Virus record (IMG/VR): IMGVR_UViG_3300032278_002257
Coordinates: 1 to 64,000 of that record
DNA from: a virus
DNA: 64,000 nt
Strand: one strand, 5' to 3'
The translations under genes and the position numbers were made by a program. Below the pieces are notes generated by a model. The model did no database searches. It was not told the DNA's origin and worked only from the letters and a program-made list of their open reading frames with translations. This document shows positions 17,909 through 26,652 of the stretch, one piece after another. The stretch's first letter is position 1. Each line of letters starts with the position of its first letter.

Positions 17909-19209
17909 GACGTGAAATTCATGAAAAAATAAAATATAAAAAGGGATTTCATTGTCCCGCCCCATTTATGCATACTTATGTAAACGCATCAAAAGATTCA
18001 ATTAAGATGTGTTGTGAAGCACGCTTCACGAAAGCAAAGTTTAGTGAAAAATCTTCAGGAATTCCTGCAAAAGAAAGATTGAAGGAGTTTTTTTATAATG
18101 ATAAACAACTTTTGGAAATAAGAGAAAAATTATTAAAGGGGGAAGAACCGCTTGAATGTTTTGTATGTGGTGATCGAGAAAGAAAGGGATGGTCTAGTGA
18201 TAGACAAGAATTTATAAAACGAGACGGCCATGTTACTCCAGATTTAAAATATGGAAATCGAGATAAACAACCATTGGCATTAGATATTCGTCCTGGTAAT
18301 GTTTGTAATTTAAAATGTCGTATGTGTGATCCAGGAAATAGTACAGAAATATATAAAGAATTAGAACTTCATCCGGTGTTATATCAATATTACATGGGTA
18401 GACCTGAAGGAAAAATTTCAAATAATATGGATATTAATAATTTTCTTTCTGATATTGATTTTACACTTATAGAGAGATTAAACATATTGGGTGGAGAACC
18501 TACAGTAGATCCAGATTCAATAGCATTTTTAGAGAAGTTAATTGAAGAAGATAATACAGATTTACATTTAAATATCACTTCTAATTGCACAAATTTTAAT
18601 AAACATTGGCAATTATTTAAACAATTTAATAAATTAAATATTTGCGCGAGTTTAGATGGTATAGGAAAAACATATGAGTATATAAGAACAAATGCCAAAT
18701 GGAACGCAGTATTACAAAATATTAATGAATTACAAACTCTTCCCAATCTTACACATCTTTCAATTAACATGGTTGTACAAATGTATAATATTTTTGATGT
18801 AAAAGAATGGGCAAGATATTTTTATAATATGAGAAAAGAAGGATATCCTGAAGGGCGTGCATCTGTTGGAGCTGCATATATTCAGGCGTGTGAAGATCCA
18901 CCACATTTTCATCCTGCTATTTTATTTGAAGAAGATAAAAAATTTATAATAAAAGAAATCAATGATTTAATTAAAGAAGAAAATATTAAAGATGAGGAAT
19001 TTATAGAAAAAACATTAACTCCTGTTCAAACATGTTTAAATGATCCAATATGGGATTTATTTTTACCAACTGTATTTCCTACTATTAAACCAAATAGTGT
19101 AGAGGAATTAAGACATCATTTTAAAAAACATACAAGAATACAAGACAAAATTAGAAATACAAGTGCTGCGGAAAGTTTACATCCACGAATTAAAAAATAT
19201 TTAATATGA
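17905..19209 (+). CDS. Radical SAM protein with N-terminal twitch-like Cys domain
   Basis: The 434-residue protein has C17 (FHCPAPFMHTY), a CC pair (KMCCEAR) and CFVCGDRE as the auxiliary-cluster region. The core triad is C134-x3-C138-x2-C141 (VCNLKCRMC), with LGGEPT and CASLDGIG. It is a sister of the gene at 15353. Both end with a similar tail (about RIQDKIRNT versus RLADKLRKT, then an L-x-x-YLI terminus), which points to tandem duplication with the 390-residue gene between them. The substrate is unknown. Confidence 0.85.
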   Translation: MRREIHEKIKYKKGFHCPAPFMHTYVNASKDSIKMCCEARFTKAKFSEKSSGIPAKERLKEFFYNDKQLLEIREKLLKGEEPLECFVCGDRERKGWSSDRQEFIKRDGHVTPDLKYGNRDKQPLALDIRPGNVCNLKCRMCDPGNSTEIYKELELHPVLYQYYMGRPEGKISNNMDINNFLSDIDFTLIERLNILGGEPTVDPDSIAFLEKLIEEDNTDLHLNITSNCTNFNKHWQLFKQFNKLNICASLDGIGKTYEYIRTNAKWNAVLQNINELQTLPNLTHLSINMVVQMYNIFDVKEWARYFYNMRKEGYPEGRASVGAAYIQACEDPPHFHPAILFEEDKKFIIKEINDLIKEENIKDEEFIEKTLTPVQTCLNDPIWDLFLPTVFPTIKPNSVEELRHHFKKHTRIQDKIRNTSAAESLHPRIKKYLI

Positions 19210-20237
19210 ATGATTTTACTAAAATTCCATTTGATGATATACAACTTGTAGGAACAAAAACCATGTTACATCATGATACCTTTACTGTGTCATGGTTATT
19301 AGGAAGATTTTGTAATTATCACTGTTCTTATTGTTGGCCATACGCGAGATCAGATAAGAAAGATCATAGACCTACAGAGTTGTGTTTAACAACAATAGAT
19401 GAAATAAAACGTCAGGCGAGAGAACAAGGATTTAATTCATTTAATTGGTCTTTGTCTGGTGGAGAACCAACATTTCATCCTGGATATTTGGATATATTAA
19501 AATATCTTGCAGATGATAAATATTCTAAGAGACAGAGAATACATATGACGTCAAACTGTTCAAGAAAGATGAAATGGTTTGAAACATATATCAAATATGC
19601 TAAAAAATTTGATAGGGCTTCAATAACCGCATCTGCTCATTTTGAACATTTAGATACTGAAAAAAAGATTGAAGAATTTACAGACAAATTAGTATATTGT
19701 CAAGATAATGGTGTAAGAATTACTATTAATATGGTAATGATACCTGAGAAATTTTGGACATTAACAGATCATGTTTTATATTTTAAAGAGAGGGGTATTC
19801 ATACAACTTTAAAACCCCAATCTAATCCTACGGCGACAAAAGTAGTAGATGGATATACTAAAAGTCAGTTAGACATATTGCATAATGAGTCTCAAACCCC
19901 ACAAATGGAAATAGAGTTAATTGATTCGAAAGGGATTGTGCATGAAATGGATCAAGCCGAAAGATTTAATGCGTTTAATTTTAATGAATTCAAAGGCTGG
20001 ATCTGTTCGTCGGGATATCGTAGTATTATTATACGCGAGCCTTGTGGGAGCATTAAGCGGTCATATTCTTGCTCTGATATACCTTTAGGAAATATTCAAA
20101 CTGGATTTAAATTATTTGACAAACCTATGCCATGCATTACTGATAATTGCGTGAGTTCTGCTGATAGTAAAATACCAAAAAGAAAAGTGGGTGTACAATT
20201 ACCACTATGGCCAGGAGATACAACGTATGAGTTTTGA
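19206..20237 (+). CDS. Radical SAM protein
   Basis: The 343-residue protein is of a third sub-type in the operon. It has no N-terminal twitch region; the triad comes early, at C36-x3-C40-x2-C43 (FCNYHCSYC), followed by LSGGEPTF near 93. The C-terminal part has extra cysteines (GWICSSGY, EPCGSIKRSYSC, PCITDNC) that could bind an auxiliary cluster in SPASM fashion. It starts at an ATGA overlap and ends 11 bases inside the oxygenase gene. The opening WLLGRFCNYHCSYCWP resembles radical SAM proteins found in other phages and in tailoring clusters. The substrate is not known. Confidence 0.85.
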   Translation: MNDFTKIPFDDIQLVGTKTMLHHDTFTVSWLLGRFCNYHCSYCWPYARSDKKDHRPTELCLTTIDEIKRQAREQGFNSFNWSLSGGEPTFHPGYLDILKYLADDKYSKRQRIHMTSNCSRKMKWFETYIKYAKKFDRASITASAHFEHLDTEKKIEEFTDKLVYCQDNGVRITINMVMIPEKFWTLTDHVLYFKERGIHTTLKPQSNPTATKVVDGYTKSQLDILHNESQTPQMEIELIDSKGIVHEMDQAERFNAFNFNEFKGWICSSGYRSIIIREPCGSIKRSYSCSDIPLGNIQTGFKLFDKPMPCITDNCVSSADSKIPKRKVGVQLPLWPGDTTYEF

Positions 20238-20859
20238 ATTATTTAATACTCTAACAGCATATGGGGATCAAGTTAAATTAAACATATATCAAAATTCGAA
20301 GACTATGTTAGAAAGATTAATCCAATTTGATGATAATTGGACAAAATATAATCCTAGAAAACATATAAATCGTTGGGGATTGAGTGTAACTAATTTAGAC
20401 GGCAATTTAGGACCTGGGCCTGATTTAGATAGTTTATATGAGTATAATAAAGAAAATAATACAAATATAACTGAATCTGATTTTATTGTACCAACACCTG
20501 TTTATGATGTATTAAAATTATATTGTGATCCTTTTAAAGAATGGTTATTTAGATCTCATATTTTAAAATTAAAACCAGGCGGATTTTTTCCAAGTCATGT
20601 AGATAATATGGGATCTACAATAGATAGTTTTAGATTAATTGTCCCTTTACTAGTATGTAATCCGTTAGATGGGGGATATTTTATATATCAATATGATAAT
20701 GTATTACATTGGAATTATGGTAGTTTATATTTTTTAAATACTTGTAAACGGCATACAATATTTAATGCCAATGATGAGGATGATCATATTGTATTAATAA
20801 TGAATATTAAATTAACAGAAGAATCTGTGTCAACAGTAACAAATCTAATAGAACCATGA
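20227..20859 (+). CDS. 2OG-Fe(II) oxygenase-like protein
   Basis: The start taken is the ATG at 20227 (MSFELFN), giving 210 residues and an 11-base overlap with the radical SAM gene, instead of a longer reading from 20191. The metal site reads H114-V-D116 after the turn LKPGGFFP, with distal H166 in CKRHTIFNANDEDDH. This is the Asp/Asn hydroxylase-like arrangement also seen at 8029. It probably hydroxylates an intermediate of the radical SAM pathway. The following QueC-like gene overlaps by 4 bases. Confidence 0.7.
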   Translation: MSFELFNTLTAYGDQVKLNIYQNSKTMLERLIQFDDNWTKYNPRKHINRWGLSVTNLDGNLGPGPDLDSLYEYNKENNTNITESDFIVPTPVYDVLKLYCDPFKEWLFRSHILKLKPGGFFPSHVDNMGSTIDSFRLIVPLLVCNPLDGGYFIYQYDNVLHWNYGSLYFLNTCKRHTIFNANDEDDHIVLIMNIKLTEESVSTVTNLIEP

Positions 20860-21500
20860 ATTTAATTAAAAAAGAATTAAATTTATCCGGAGTCAATTTA
20901 AAAATATATGAAGGTCCTATAGGTATAAGTTGTAGCGGCGGAGCTGATAGTTCTTTGCTTTTATACTTTTTAATGAAATATTCTAATGATAAAATCTATA
21001 TTTTATCTACTGGAAATAAAGCAAGACAATTTAAAAATGTTACAACAACTAATAATGTTATTCAAAAATGTATCGAATTAACCGGAAATATAAACATAGA
21101 ACATCATAGTACATTTTGTGACCATCAAACATTAAGTAATATATTTGATAAATTAGATTATTATAGAAAAAATAAATTAATAAATATTTTCTATACAGGA
21201 ATTACTGCTAATCCACCAAAATCTATTACTGATACATTTATAGAAGAAGTTACAGAAGTAGACAGAAATCCTACTATTATGAAAGACGTTTTACGTAATA
21301 ATAATAAAGCATATACACCCTGGATTAATATAGATAAAAAGAAACTAGCCCAAATATATAAAGAATATAATTTAATAGATAGTTTATTTGTATATACTAG
21401 ATCATGTGAATGGGAAGCACAAAATGTTAAAGACCCAAAATTAGGACATTGTGGTATATGTTGGTGGTGTCAGGAAAGAGCATGGGGATTTTCAATATAA
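20856..21500 (+). CDS. QueC-like PP-loop ATP pyrophosphatase
   Basis: The 214-residue protein carries an N-type PP-loop SGGADS at residues 27-32, which binds ATP for adenylation of a carboxyl or carbonyl oxygen. Its C-terminus is Cys-rich (SCEW then CGICWWC and RAWGF), matching the Zn-binding tail of QueC, the 7-cyano-7-deazaguanine synthase. No QueD, QueE or QueF partner genes were identified here, so a role in deazaguanine DNA modification is possible but not supported by context. An amide- or nitrile-forming step in the surrounding pathway is the alternative. It overlaps the next gene by 19 bases. Confidence 0.7.
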   Translation: MNLIKKELNLSGVNLKIYEGPIGISCSGGADSSLLLYFLMKYSNDKIYILSTGNKARQFKNVTTTNNVIQKCIELTGNINIEHHSTFCDHQTLSNIFDKLDYYRKNKLINIFYTGITANPPKSITDTFIEEVTEVDRNPTIMKDVLRNNNKAYTPWINIDKKKLAQIYKEYNLIDSLFVYTRSCEWEAQNVKDPKLGHCGICWWCQERAWGFSI

Positions 21501-22021
21501 AACCAATCACTAATCAACTACATAGCAAACTCCAAATATTTTGTGATAAATGTAAAGACTTAGGATATACAAATAACTCATCCTTTAAGTCTATGAAATT
21601 AGAATGGTGTAAAGATTGGGGAGAATATTATTGTGCTATCAAGGATGATGAAATTGTTGCGGTTGGAGGTTGTCATCCCTTACCAGAAATAAACGAAAAT
21701 GGTTGGAGGATTAATTTTCGAGGATGTGAATTACCCGGAGCAAGTCCTTATAAAGGCCTGAATAAAGGTAATTGGAACACAATAACTTGGAGAGATTTTA
21801 TTCCTGTTTTCATAGATTACTGTCCTACAGATAATTTGTATATAACAACAAACATTTCCAATGAACATAGTGGTAAGGCATTACGAAATCATAAATTAAT
21901 GGGTTTATTAGCAAAACAAGGAATACTCGATAAAGTATCTGATACTATATTATATTATACAGAACAAACTATATGGAAATTAAATGTACAAGAATATGTT
22001 AAGCGAAGGAGTTTTTGTTAA
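21482..22021 (+). CDS. GNAT-like acyltransferase
   Basis: The start chosen is the ATG at 21482 (MGIFNIK), giving 179 residues. The pattern is that of a diverged GNAT fold: a beta-hairpin EYYCAIKDDEIVAVGGCH (strands 2-3), then a central segment, and a C-terminal LYITTNISNEHSGKALRNHKLMGLLAKQG in the place of the acetyl-CoA pyrophosphate loop and helix. The Q/RxxGxG/A motif is not clear. It may transfer an acyl group from CoA to an amine of the pathway. It lies between the QueC-like and the AMP-binding genes and overlaps both. Confidence 0.4.
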   Translation: MGIFNIKPITNQLHSKLQIFCDKCKDLGYTNNSSFKSMKLEWCKDWGEYYCAIKDDEIVAVGGCHPLPEINENGWRINFRGCELPGASPYKGLNKGNWNTITWRDFIPVFIDYCPTDNLYITTNISNEHSGKALRNHKLMGLLAKQGILDKVSDTILYYTEQTIWKLNVQEYVKRRSFC

Positions 22022-22679
22022 AAGTAGTGGTACAACAGGAATACAAAAACATATTTTTAGGACTCCAGAAAATTTAAAGGCATGTAATAAGATTGCAATA
22101 GAAAGTCAAAAAATATCAAAGAATTCTAAAATCTATACCGTATGTAAAATGGAACATGCAGGAGGATTATTAGCACAAACATTACCAGCAATTAGTATTG
22201 GTGCAGAAGTAACTGTTGAACAATTTAATGCGTATAGATTTTCTAAAGAAATTAACAAATACACTCATACTCATTTAGCTCCAGATCATGCAAAAGCAAT
22301 TATTAAAACAAAAGGATTTAAGGATTTAAATTTAAAAGGTATATGGATTACTTGTGGTTCCAATCCTGTTGAATGGCATATTATAGAATCATTTGTAAAC
22401 AAAGGAGCAACATTTATGGCAAATTGGGGTATGAGTGAAATAGGACCCTTAACAATTAATAAAGTGTTTTATAATTTGGATCAAATACAAGAAGTTAAAA
22501 GAAAAGAAACAATATTGGGTGATACGTATTATTGTGATTGGAAGATTGAAGATGGTAAATTATTTGTAAGGGGAGATACGTGCATTTATAATGATTGGTA
22601 TAATACAAATGATTTAGTTTATTTAATTGAATCCCACTATAATAATAATAGAATGTATTATGATGGTAGACTTATTTGA
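21984..22679 (+). CDS. Short AMP-binding (ANL) protein lacking the C-terminal domain
   Basis: The 231-residue protein starts almost at the ANL phosphate loop SSGTTGIQK (residues 14-22), has NWGMSEIG (motif A5) near residue 150 and ends with WYNTNDLVYL and YYDGRLI (A7/A8). The N-terminal subdomain before the P-loop and the C-terminal domain with the A10 Lys are missing. Compact stand-alone adenylation domains of this size occur, but the protein could also be a relic that needs the complete ANL protein encoded at 23752. The usual reaction is carboxylate plus ATP to acyl-AMP. It overlaps the next gene by 20 bases. Confidence 0.65.
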   Translation: MYKNMLSEGVFVKSSGTTGIQKHIFRTPENLKACNKIAIESQKISKNSKIYTVCKMEHAGGLLAQTLPAISIGAEVTVEQFNAYRFSKEINKYTHTHLAPDHAKAIIKTKGFKDLNLKGIWITCGSNPVEWHIIESFVNKGATFMANWGMSEIGPLTINKVFYNLDQIQEVKRKETILGDTYYCDWKIEDGKLFVRGDTCIYNDWYNTNDLVYLIESHYNNNRMYYDGRLI

Positions 22680-23313
22680 ACATGATAAATTTTTATTCAT
22701 TGCATTTGAACAAGGTGCGGGTGGACATAGATTAGGCAGAAACCTTGCTAATGATAATGATGACGTATATTGGTATTCTTGTAAAGAAAATGGTATAGTT
22801 CCACTTGATACATCAATCAATGAATATTCAATATCACGCAGATTAGTTGCTCCAAATCATTTTGATAGAATGATAGACGGCAAAATGTTACCCCCATTAT
22901 TTAATGTAATTGAACCTTACTATAATGATATTGATGAATATTATCCATTATTTGAAAAACTGTTTGAGGCACGAGGTGGTTTAGAAATAATGGAAAGTGG
23001 AAAATATATAATGTATCCTGTGCATGTAACAAAGTCAAAAATAAAAGCAACGTTTCCTAATGCTAGGATAGAAGAAATAATACCAAATGATATAAATGTT
23101 GTTGTTGAGCATTATTTAAAAACTACTGCAAACTTTCCAGCTTATTTAAACTTGTCAGATTTTAGACCAAATTATCTCACATCTCATGCAAAAAGATTAG
23201 AAGAAAATAAAGATGCAGTTATGCGTGATTTATTTGAGGGTACAGATGAAGAATATAAAATGTATGTATATGAAACTCTTAAAAATTTGATAGAGATAAG
23301 AAAAAATGATTGA
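22660..23313 (+). CDS. Hypothetical protein with P-loop-like Gly motif (possible sulfotransferase or NTPase fold)
   Basis: The start is taken at the ATG at 22660 (MMVDLFEHDK); a longer reading from 22627 would deepen the overlap. The N-terminal strand and loop FLFIAFEQGAGGHRLGRNLA resembles the PAPS-binding or P-loop turn seen in sulfotransferase-like proteins of marine phages, but the Lys/Ser signature is not canonical. The rest is alpha/beta and unremarkable. It sits inside the operon (overlaps on both sides), so a tailoring role is likely, but the function is not identified. Confidence 0.4.
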   Translation: MMVDLFEHDKFLFIAFEQGAGGHRLGRNLANDNDDVYWYSCKENGIVPLDTSINEYSISRRLVAPNHFDRMIDGKMLPPLFNVIEPYYNDIDEYYPLFEKLFEARGGLEIMESGKYIMYPVHVTKSKIKATFPNARIEEIIPNDINVVVEHYLKTTANFPAYLNLSDFRPNYLTSHAKRLEENKDAVMRDLFEGTDEEYKMYVYETLKNLIEIRKND

Positions 23314-23755
23314 ATTTTTAGATTTACCAGGCCCACCTTGTTTTTTAGATACTGAATCAATAAAATTAAAAGAAAATATTTGGCCAGGAAATAAAGAAAT
23401 ATACGGAATTTATTATTGTGAAGATGAGTTAACAAATTTTCTAAAACATTTATTTCCTGAATGTGATAATTTCAAGTATCAAATTTTAAGAAATGGTATA
23501 CCCAAACATATTGATGTTGATAGGACTACAAATTATAATTATATTTTACAAGCAGGTGGCAGCAATGTAGAAACTGTGTGGTGGGACAAAGGTAAAGAAC
23601 TTTATAGAACATGTATACCAGAAAAAAAATGGCACAAGTTTAATGCTGGTATAGAACATTCAATAGAAAATATTGAAACTGAAAGAGTGGGAATATCGAT
23701 ATTTAAATATGAACCAGATGCTGGATGGTGGTATTATCCTGAAGAGAAAATATGA
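23306..23755 (+). CDS. Small 2OG-Fe(II) oxygenase-like/cupin protein
   Basis: The 149-residue DSBH-type protein has H68-I-D70 (GIPKHIDVDR), distal H118 (NAGIEHSIEN) and R127 nine residues later (ERVGISIF). All four presumptive iron and 2-oxoglutarate contacts are kept despite the small size. It overlaps its neighbours by 8 and 4 bases. It is probably a hydroxylase of a pathway intermediate; the substrate is unknown. Confidence 0.6.
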   Translation: MIEFLDLPGPPCFLDTESIKLKENIWPGNKEIYGIYYCEDELTNFLKHLFPECDNFKYQILRNGIPKHIDVDRTTNYNYILQAGGSNVETVWWDKGKELYRTCIPEKKWHKFNAGIEHSIENIETERVGISIFKYEPDAGWWYYPEEKI

Positions 23756-25176
23756 CACTAAAACAATATCAAGCACCGCTTAATGAAGATGATGTATTCA
23801 TAAGTTTATCAACAGAACATGTTACATGGAAAAATTTACATAACATGTTAGATGAAAAAATTGAAATTTTAAAAAAACACGGATTGGGACCTCATGTTGT
23901 TTTTGTAGTAGCTGAAGAAGTTAAAACTCTGGATGATATGTTATGGATTCTTGCTAGTATAAAAAATGGTGGATCAGCTAGTCAAGCTTCAGCAGATCAA
24001 TCAAATATAGAATTAGATTCTTTAATTGGTGACAGTAATGCCAGTTGTGTTATACGTTCAAATAAAATTAAAATGTTACATGAACCAGATAGTGAGGGCA
24101 AAATTCCTTCCACATTATTACACCCCAATGAGATGTATAGAGGAATGACTAGTGGTACTACAGTAAAACCTATATTTGAATTATGGCCATTTTTTTGGGA
24201 TTATGAGGATCATGCTCAAGCTAATGTTAATGGGGAAACATTGAGGGGTTGTACAATGGGTTCTATGACCGGACATTTGAAAGAAGTATCCCCTGAACTT
24301 TTTAATAATAAAAGACCCATAATGTTACAAAATGGAGGATTTGAATCAACCTATCTTGTTTGGAATTTAGCTAGAGCTTATTATACAGGCGGAACAATTC
24401 ATTTTATAAATGAAACAGTGGATAATATTCCAGAACAATTTCAAAAAGTGAAACCAAATCTTGTGGCGTCTTATCCTAATGCTGTAAAAAGATTACTTGA
24501 TGCATGTCCTGATGATTTTGATTTTGAGGTAGATTATTGGGAATTTGCTGGAGGGCATACGGGAGAAAATATTATTAGAGATATTGAGAAAAAGTTTAAA
24601 TGGAAAGTAATTTATAATGTAATGGCGAGCACTGAAGCGGATTGTCATACAAGATCTGAATATAGGCCAGGAGATTCATTAGATAATTTTTATGGTTTTT
24701 ATAAAACTTATTATTGGGGAGAATTAAAAGTAGATGATGGGGGCGTATTGTGGTACAAGTATGGACTTAATGATTGGATGACTGATGGTGATAAAATGAA
24801 AATTGCGAACGGAAAATGGTATTATGATGGTAGAGTTTTTGATGATGTAATTTTTATGAAAGATGGCGTAAAAGTTTACACAGGATTAGTAGAGGCTCAA
24901 GCATTACTAGAACCAGGAGTTAATGAGGTATCAAGTTGTTCTCGTGATGAAATACATTATGTAATTTATACAGGATCGGCTGATATTAATAATCTTGCTA
25001 AACGGTTTGAAGAACTTCAAAAATATAAACGTCCGCATAATATATATCATGTTACTGAAAAATTGTATTATGGTGGAAAAACGAAACATCAAAAATCAAA
25101 ATTAGTAAGTTTGTTAGATGATTTTCCTAATGAAATAATATCAACATTGAGTATTAAACCACATAGTGAAATATAA
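23752..25176 (+). CDS. ANL-superfamily adenylating enzyme, full length
   Basis: The 474-residue protein has the ANL motifs in order: A3 phosphate loop GMTSGTTVKP near 133, A5 YNVMASTEADC near 287, A7 DWMTDGDKM, A8 hinge YYDGRVFDDVIFMKDGVKVY and, near the end, YGGKTKHQKSKL as the A10 Lys region. The C-terminal mobile domain is therefore present, unlike in the short ANL gene upstream. It should adenylate a carboxylic acid and pass it to CoA, an amine or a carrier. I see no carrier-protein domain in the window. It directly abuts the TauD-like gene. Confidence 0.75.
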   Translation: MTLKQYQAPLNEDDVFISLSTEHVTWKNLHNMLDEKIEILKKHGLGPHVVFVVAEEVKTLDDMLWILASIKNGGSASQASADQSNIELDSLIGDSNASCVIRSNKIKMLHEPDSEGKIPSTLLHPNEMYRGMTSGTTVKPIFELWPFFWDYEDHAQANVNGETLRGCTMGSMTGHLKEVSPELFNNKRPIMLQNGGFESTYLVWNLARAYYTGGTIHFINETVDNIPEQFQKVKPNLVASYPNAVKRLLDACPDDFDFEVDYWEFAGGHTGENIIRDIEKKFKWKVIYNVMASTEADCHTRSEYRPGDSLDNFYGFYKTYYWGELKVDDGGVLWYKYGLNDWMTDGDKMKIANGKWYYDGRVFDDVIFMKDGVKVYTGLVEAQALLEPGVNEVSSCSRDEIHYVIYTGSADINNLAKRFEELQKYKRPHNIYHVTEKLYYGGKTKHQKSKLVSLLDDFPNEIISTLSIKPHSEI

Positions 25177-26058
25177 ATGCAAGTATTAGAATTTACAGAT
25201 TTAGAATTAAAATCAGAAATACAGAAAGTATTAAAACATGGCTATACTTTTTATCACGAACAGAATTTAACTCAATCTCAATTAGTTAATTATTGTAGGC
25301 GTATAGGAAATACAGACGATGATGTGTTGGGTTACATGCCTTTTAATCCAAAAGATAATCCAGATATATCGAGAGTAATGTATAAAGGTTTGTTTGGTAT
25401 GGCAGATTTAGAGTGGCATGGGGATGGTACTATGATACATATAGGAGATTTTAAAGAAATATTAACTGCTTTGTATTGTGTGGAAGAATGTCGTGATACT
25501 GTTTTTAGTTTATTAGATCAAAGAAGATCTTTTTTAGATTTACCTAATAATGAAAAAGATTACTGGCGTACTGTTGAAATACAATTAAATAATTTTAATT
25601 ATGGCGTATTCGGATCTATAGATGACGCACAAAAGGATCGGGCTGACCGGGAAGCAATTGGGAACATGATGGCGCATGAAGTGAAATACACAATGGCCGG
25701 CAAGGATAATGAGATTGCTGTTGTGAAAGATTATACTATTCCGGCACATCATAAGGGAGATGAACGCATGTCAATTGTGAATGTTCATCCAATTGGTGGA
25801 GAAGAATTTTTATATTGGCAACCATCTTTAACAGAAAAGGCATGGAAAAATGGAAAGTTGATAGATGTAAATATTATAAAAGATAAACTTAAAAAAATAT
25901 TAGATAGGTCAATATATCAAAAACATTTTGTATTTAAAAAGGGAGATTTATTAATTATGGATCAATTGTATACTATACATAGACGTTCACATGTTGTGAA
26001 TAAGTCTAGAGAATTATGGAGAGTCGCATTTGATTACACAACTATTATAAAGGAATAA
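25177..26058 (+). CDS. TauD/TfdA-family 2OG-Fe(II) dioxygenase
   Basis: The 293-residue protein is near the usual family length. H81-x-D83 (EWHGDGT) is the classic TauD metal motif, with distal H268 (YTIHRRSH) and R282 14 residues later (ELWRVAF) to bind 2-oxoglutarate. TauD-family members hydroxylate or halogenate small molecules, including amino acids in non-ribosomal peptide pathways, which fits the ANL enzymes upstream. The start abuts the stop of the preceding ANL gene. A methyltransferase follows after 3 bases. Confidence 0.8.
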   Translation: MQVLEFTDLELKSEIQKVLKHGYTFYHEQNLTQSQLVNYCRRIGNTDDDVLGYMPFNPKDNPDISRVMYKGLFGMADLEWHGDGTMIHIGDFKEILTALYCVEECRDTVFSLLDQRRSFLDLPNNEKDYWRTVEIQLNNFNYGVFGSIDDAQKDRADREAIGNMMAHEVKYTMAGKDNEIAVVKDYTIPAHHKGDERMSIVNVHPIGGEEFLYWQPSLTEKAWKNGKLIDVNIIKDKLKKILDRSIYQKHFVFKKGDLLIMDQLYTIHRRSHVVNKSRELWRVAFDYTTIIKE

Positions 26059-26061
26059 AAT

Positions 26062-26643
26062 ATGACTTGGCTTGATGAAGTTTATAGTAAAAGTGTTGAA
26101 GAATTATATAAGGATTGGGATTATCACGCTTGGACAATGAAGGTCGGTTGGATGGAAGGTCCTATACGTTATGCATGTGATTGGGTAAAAAGGAATTTTG
26201 AATTAGGTACTGAAATAGCAGATGTTGCATGTGGTAATGGTCAGATTGGTATTGGTTTTAATAATAATGATTATATTATAGATGGATATGATGTTAATCA
26301 AAAAATGATTGATACATTTGAGGCGACTAATTATCGTGACATAATTTTGCATGATATGAAAGAATTTCCATTACCAAGAAAATATAAATGTATAACAATT
26401 ATTGGAGGATTTAACAAATCACATCTTCAATCAGATACAGCAAAATTCTTTTCAGATTCTTTAGAAAAAAATGGAATGATGGTAGCATCAGTATCAGCTC
26501 ATGGAAATGATGATCCTCTTACAGCATTTGGATGGAGAGATCAAGAATATTTGGATATTATTTCTTCGGAAAAAGTTGATTCTATACTTACTGAAGATGA
26601 AGGACAACAAAGACATTTTATGACTGTATTTAAAAAACGTTAA
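26062..26643 (+). CDS. SAM-dependent class I methyltransferase
   Basis: The 193-residue protein has motif I IADVACGNGQIGIGF near residue 53, an acidic strand-2 end IDGYDVNQKMI, and CITIIGGFNKSH as the strand-4 region. The C-terminal part is a regular small-molecule methyltransferase fold. The position between the TauD-like and another oxygenase gene suggests a tailoring role in the operon's product. The methyl acceptor is unknown. The closest alternative would be a DNA or protein methyltransferase, but no NPPY-type motif is present. Confidence 0.75.
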   Translation: MTWLDEVYSKSVEELYKDWDYHAWTMKVGWMEGPIRYACDWVKRNFELGTEIADVACGNGQIGIGFNNNDYIIDGYDVNQKMIDTFEATNYRDIILHDMKEFPLPRKYKCITIIGGFNKSHLQSDTAKFFSDSLEKNGMMVASVSAHGNDDPLTAFGWRDQEYLDIISSEKVDSILTEDEGQQRHFMTVFKKR

Positions 26644-26652
26644 GAAAGAAAT

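Noticed and set aside
18390-18770. 126-codon open frame on the minus strand
   Set aside because: Antisense to the radical SAM core of the gene at 17905, whose frame holds all expected motifs.
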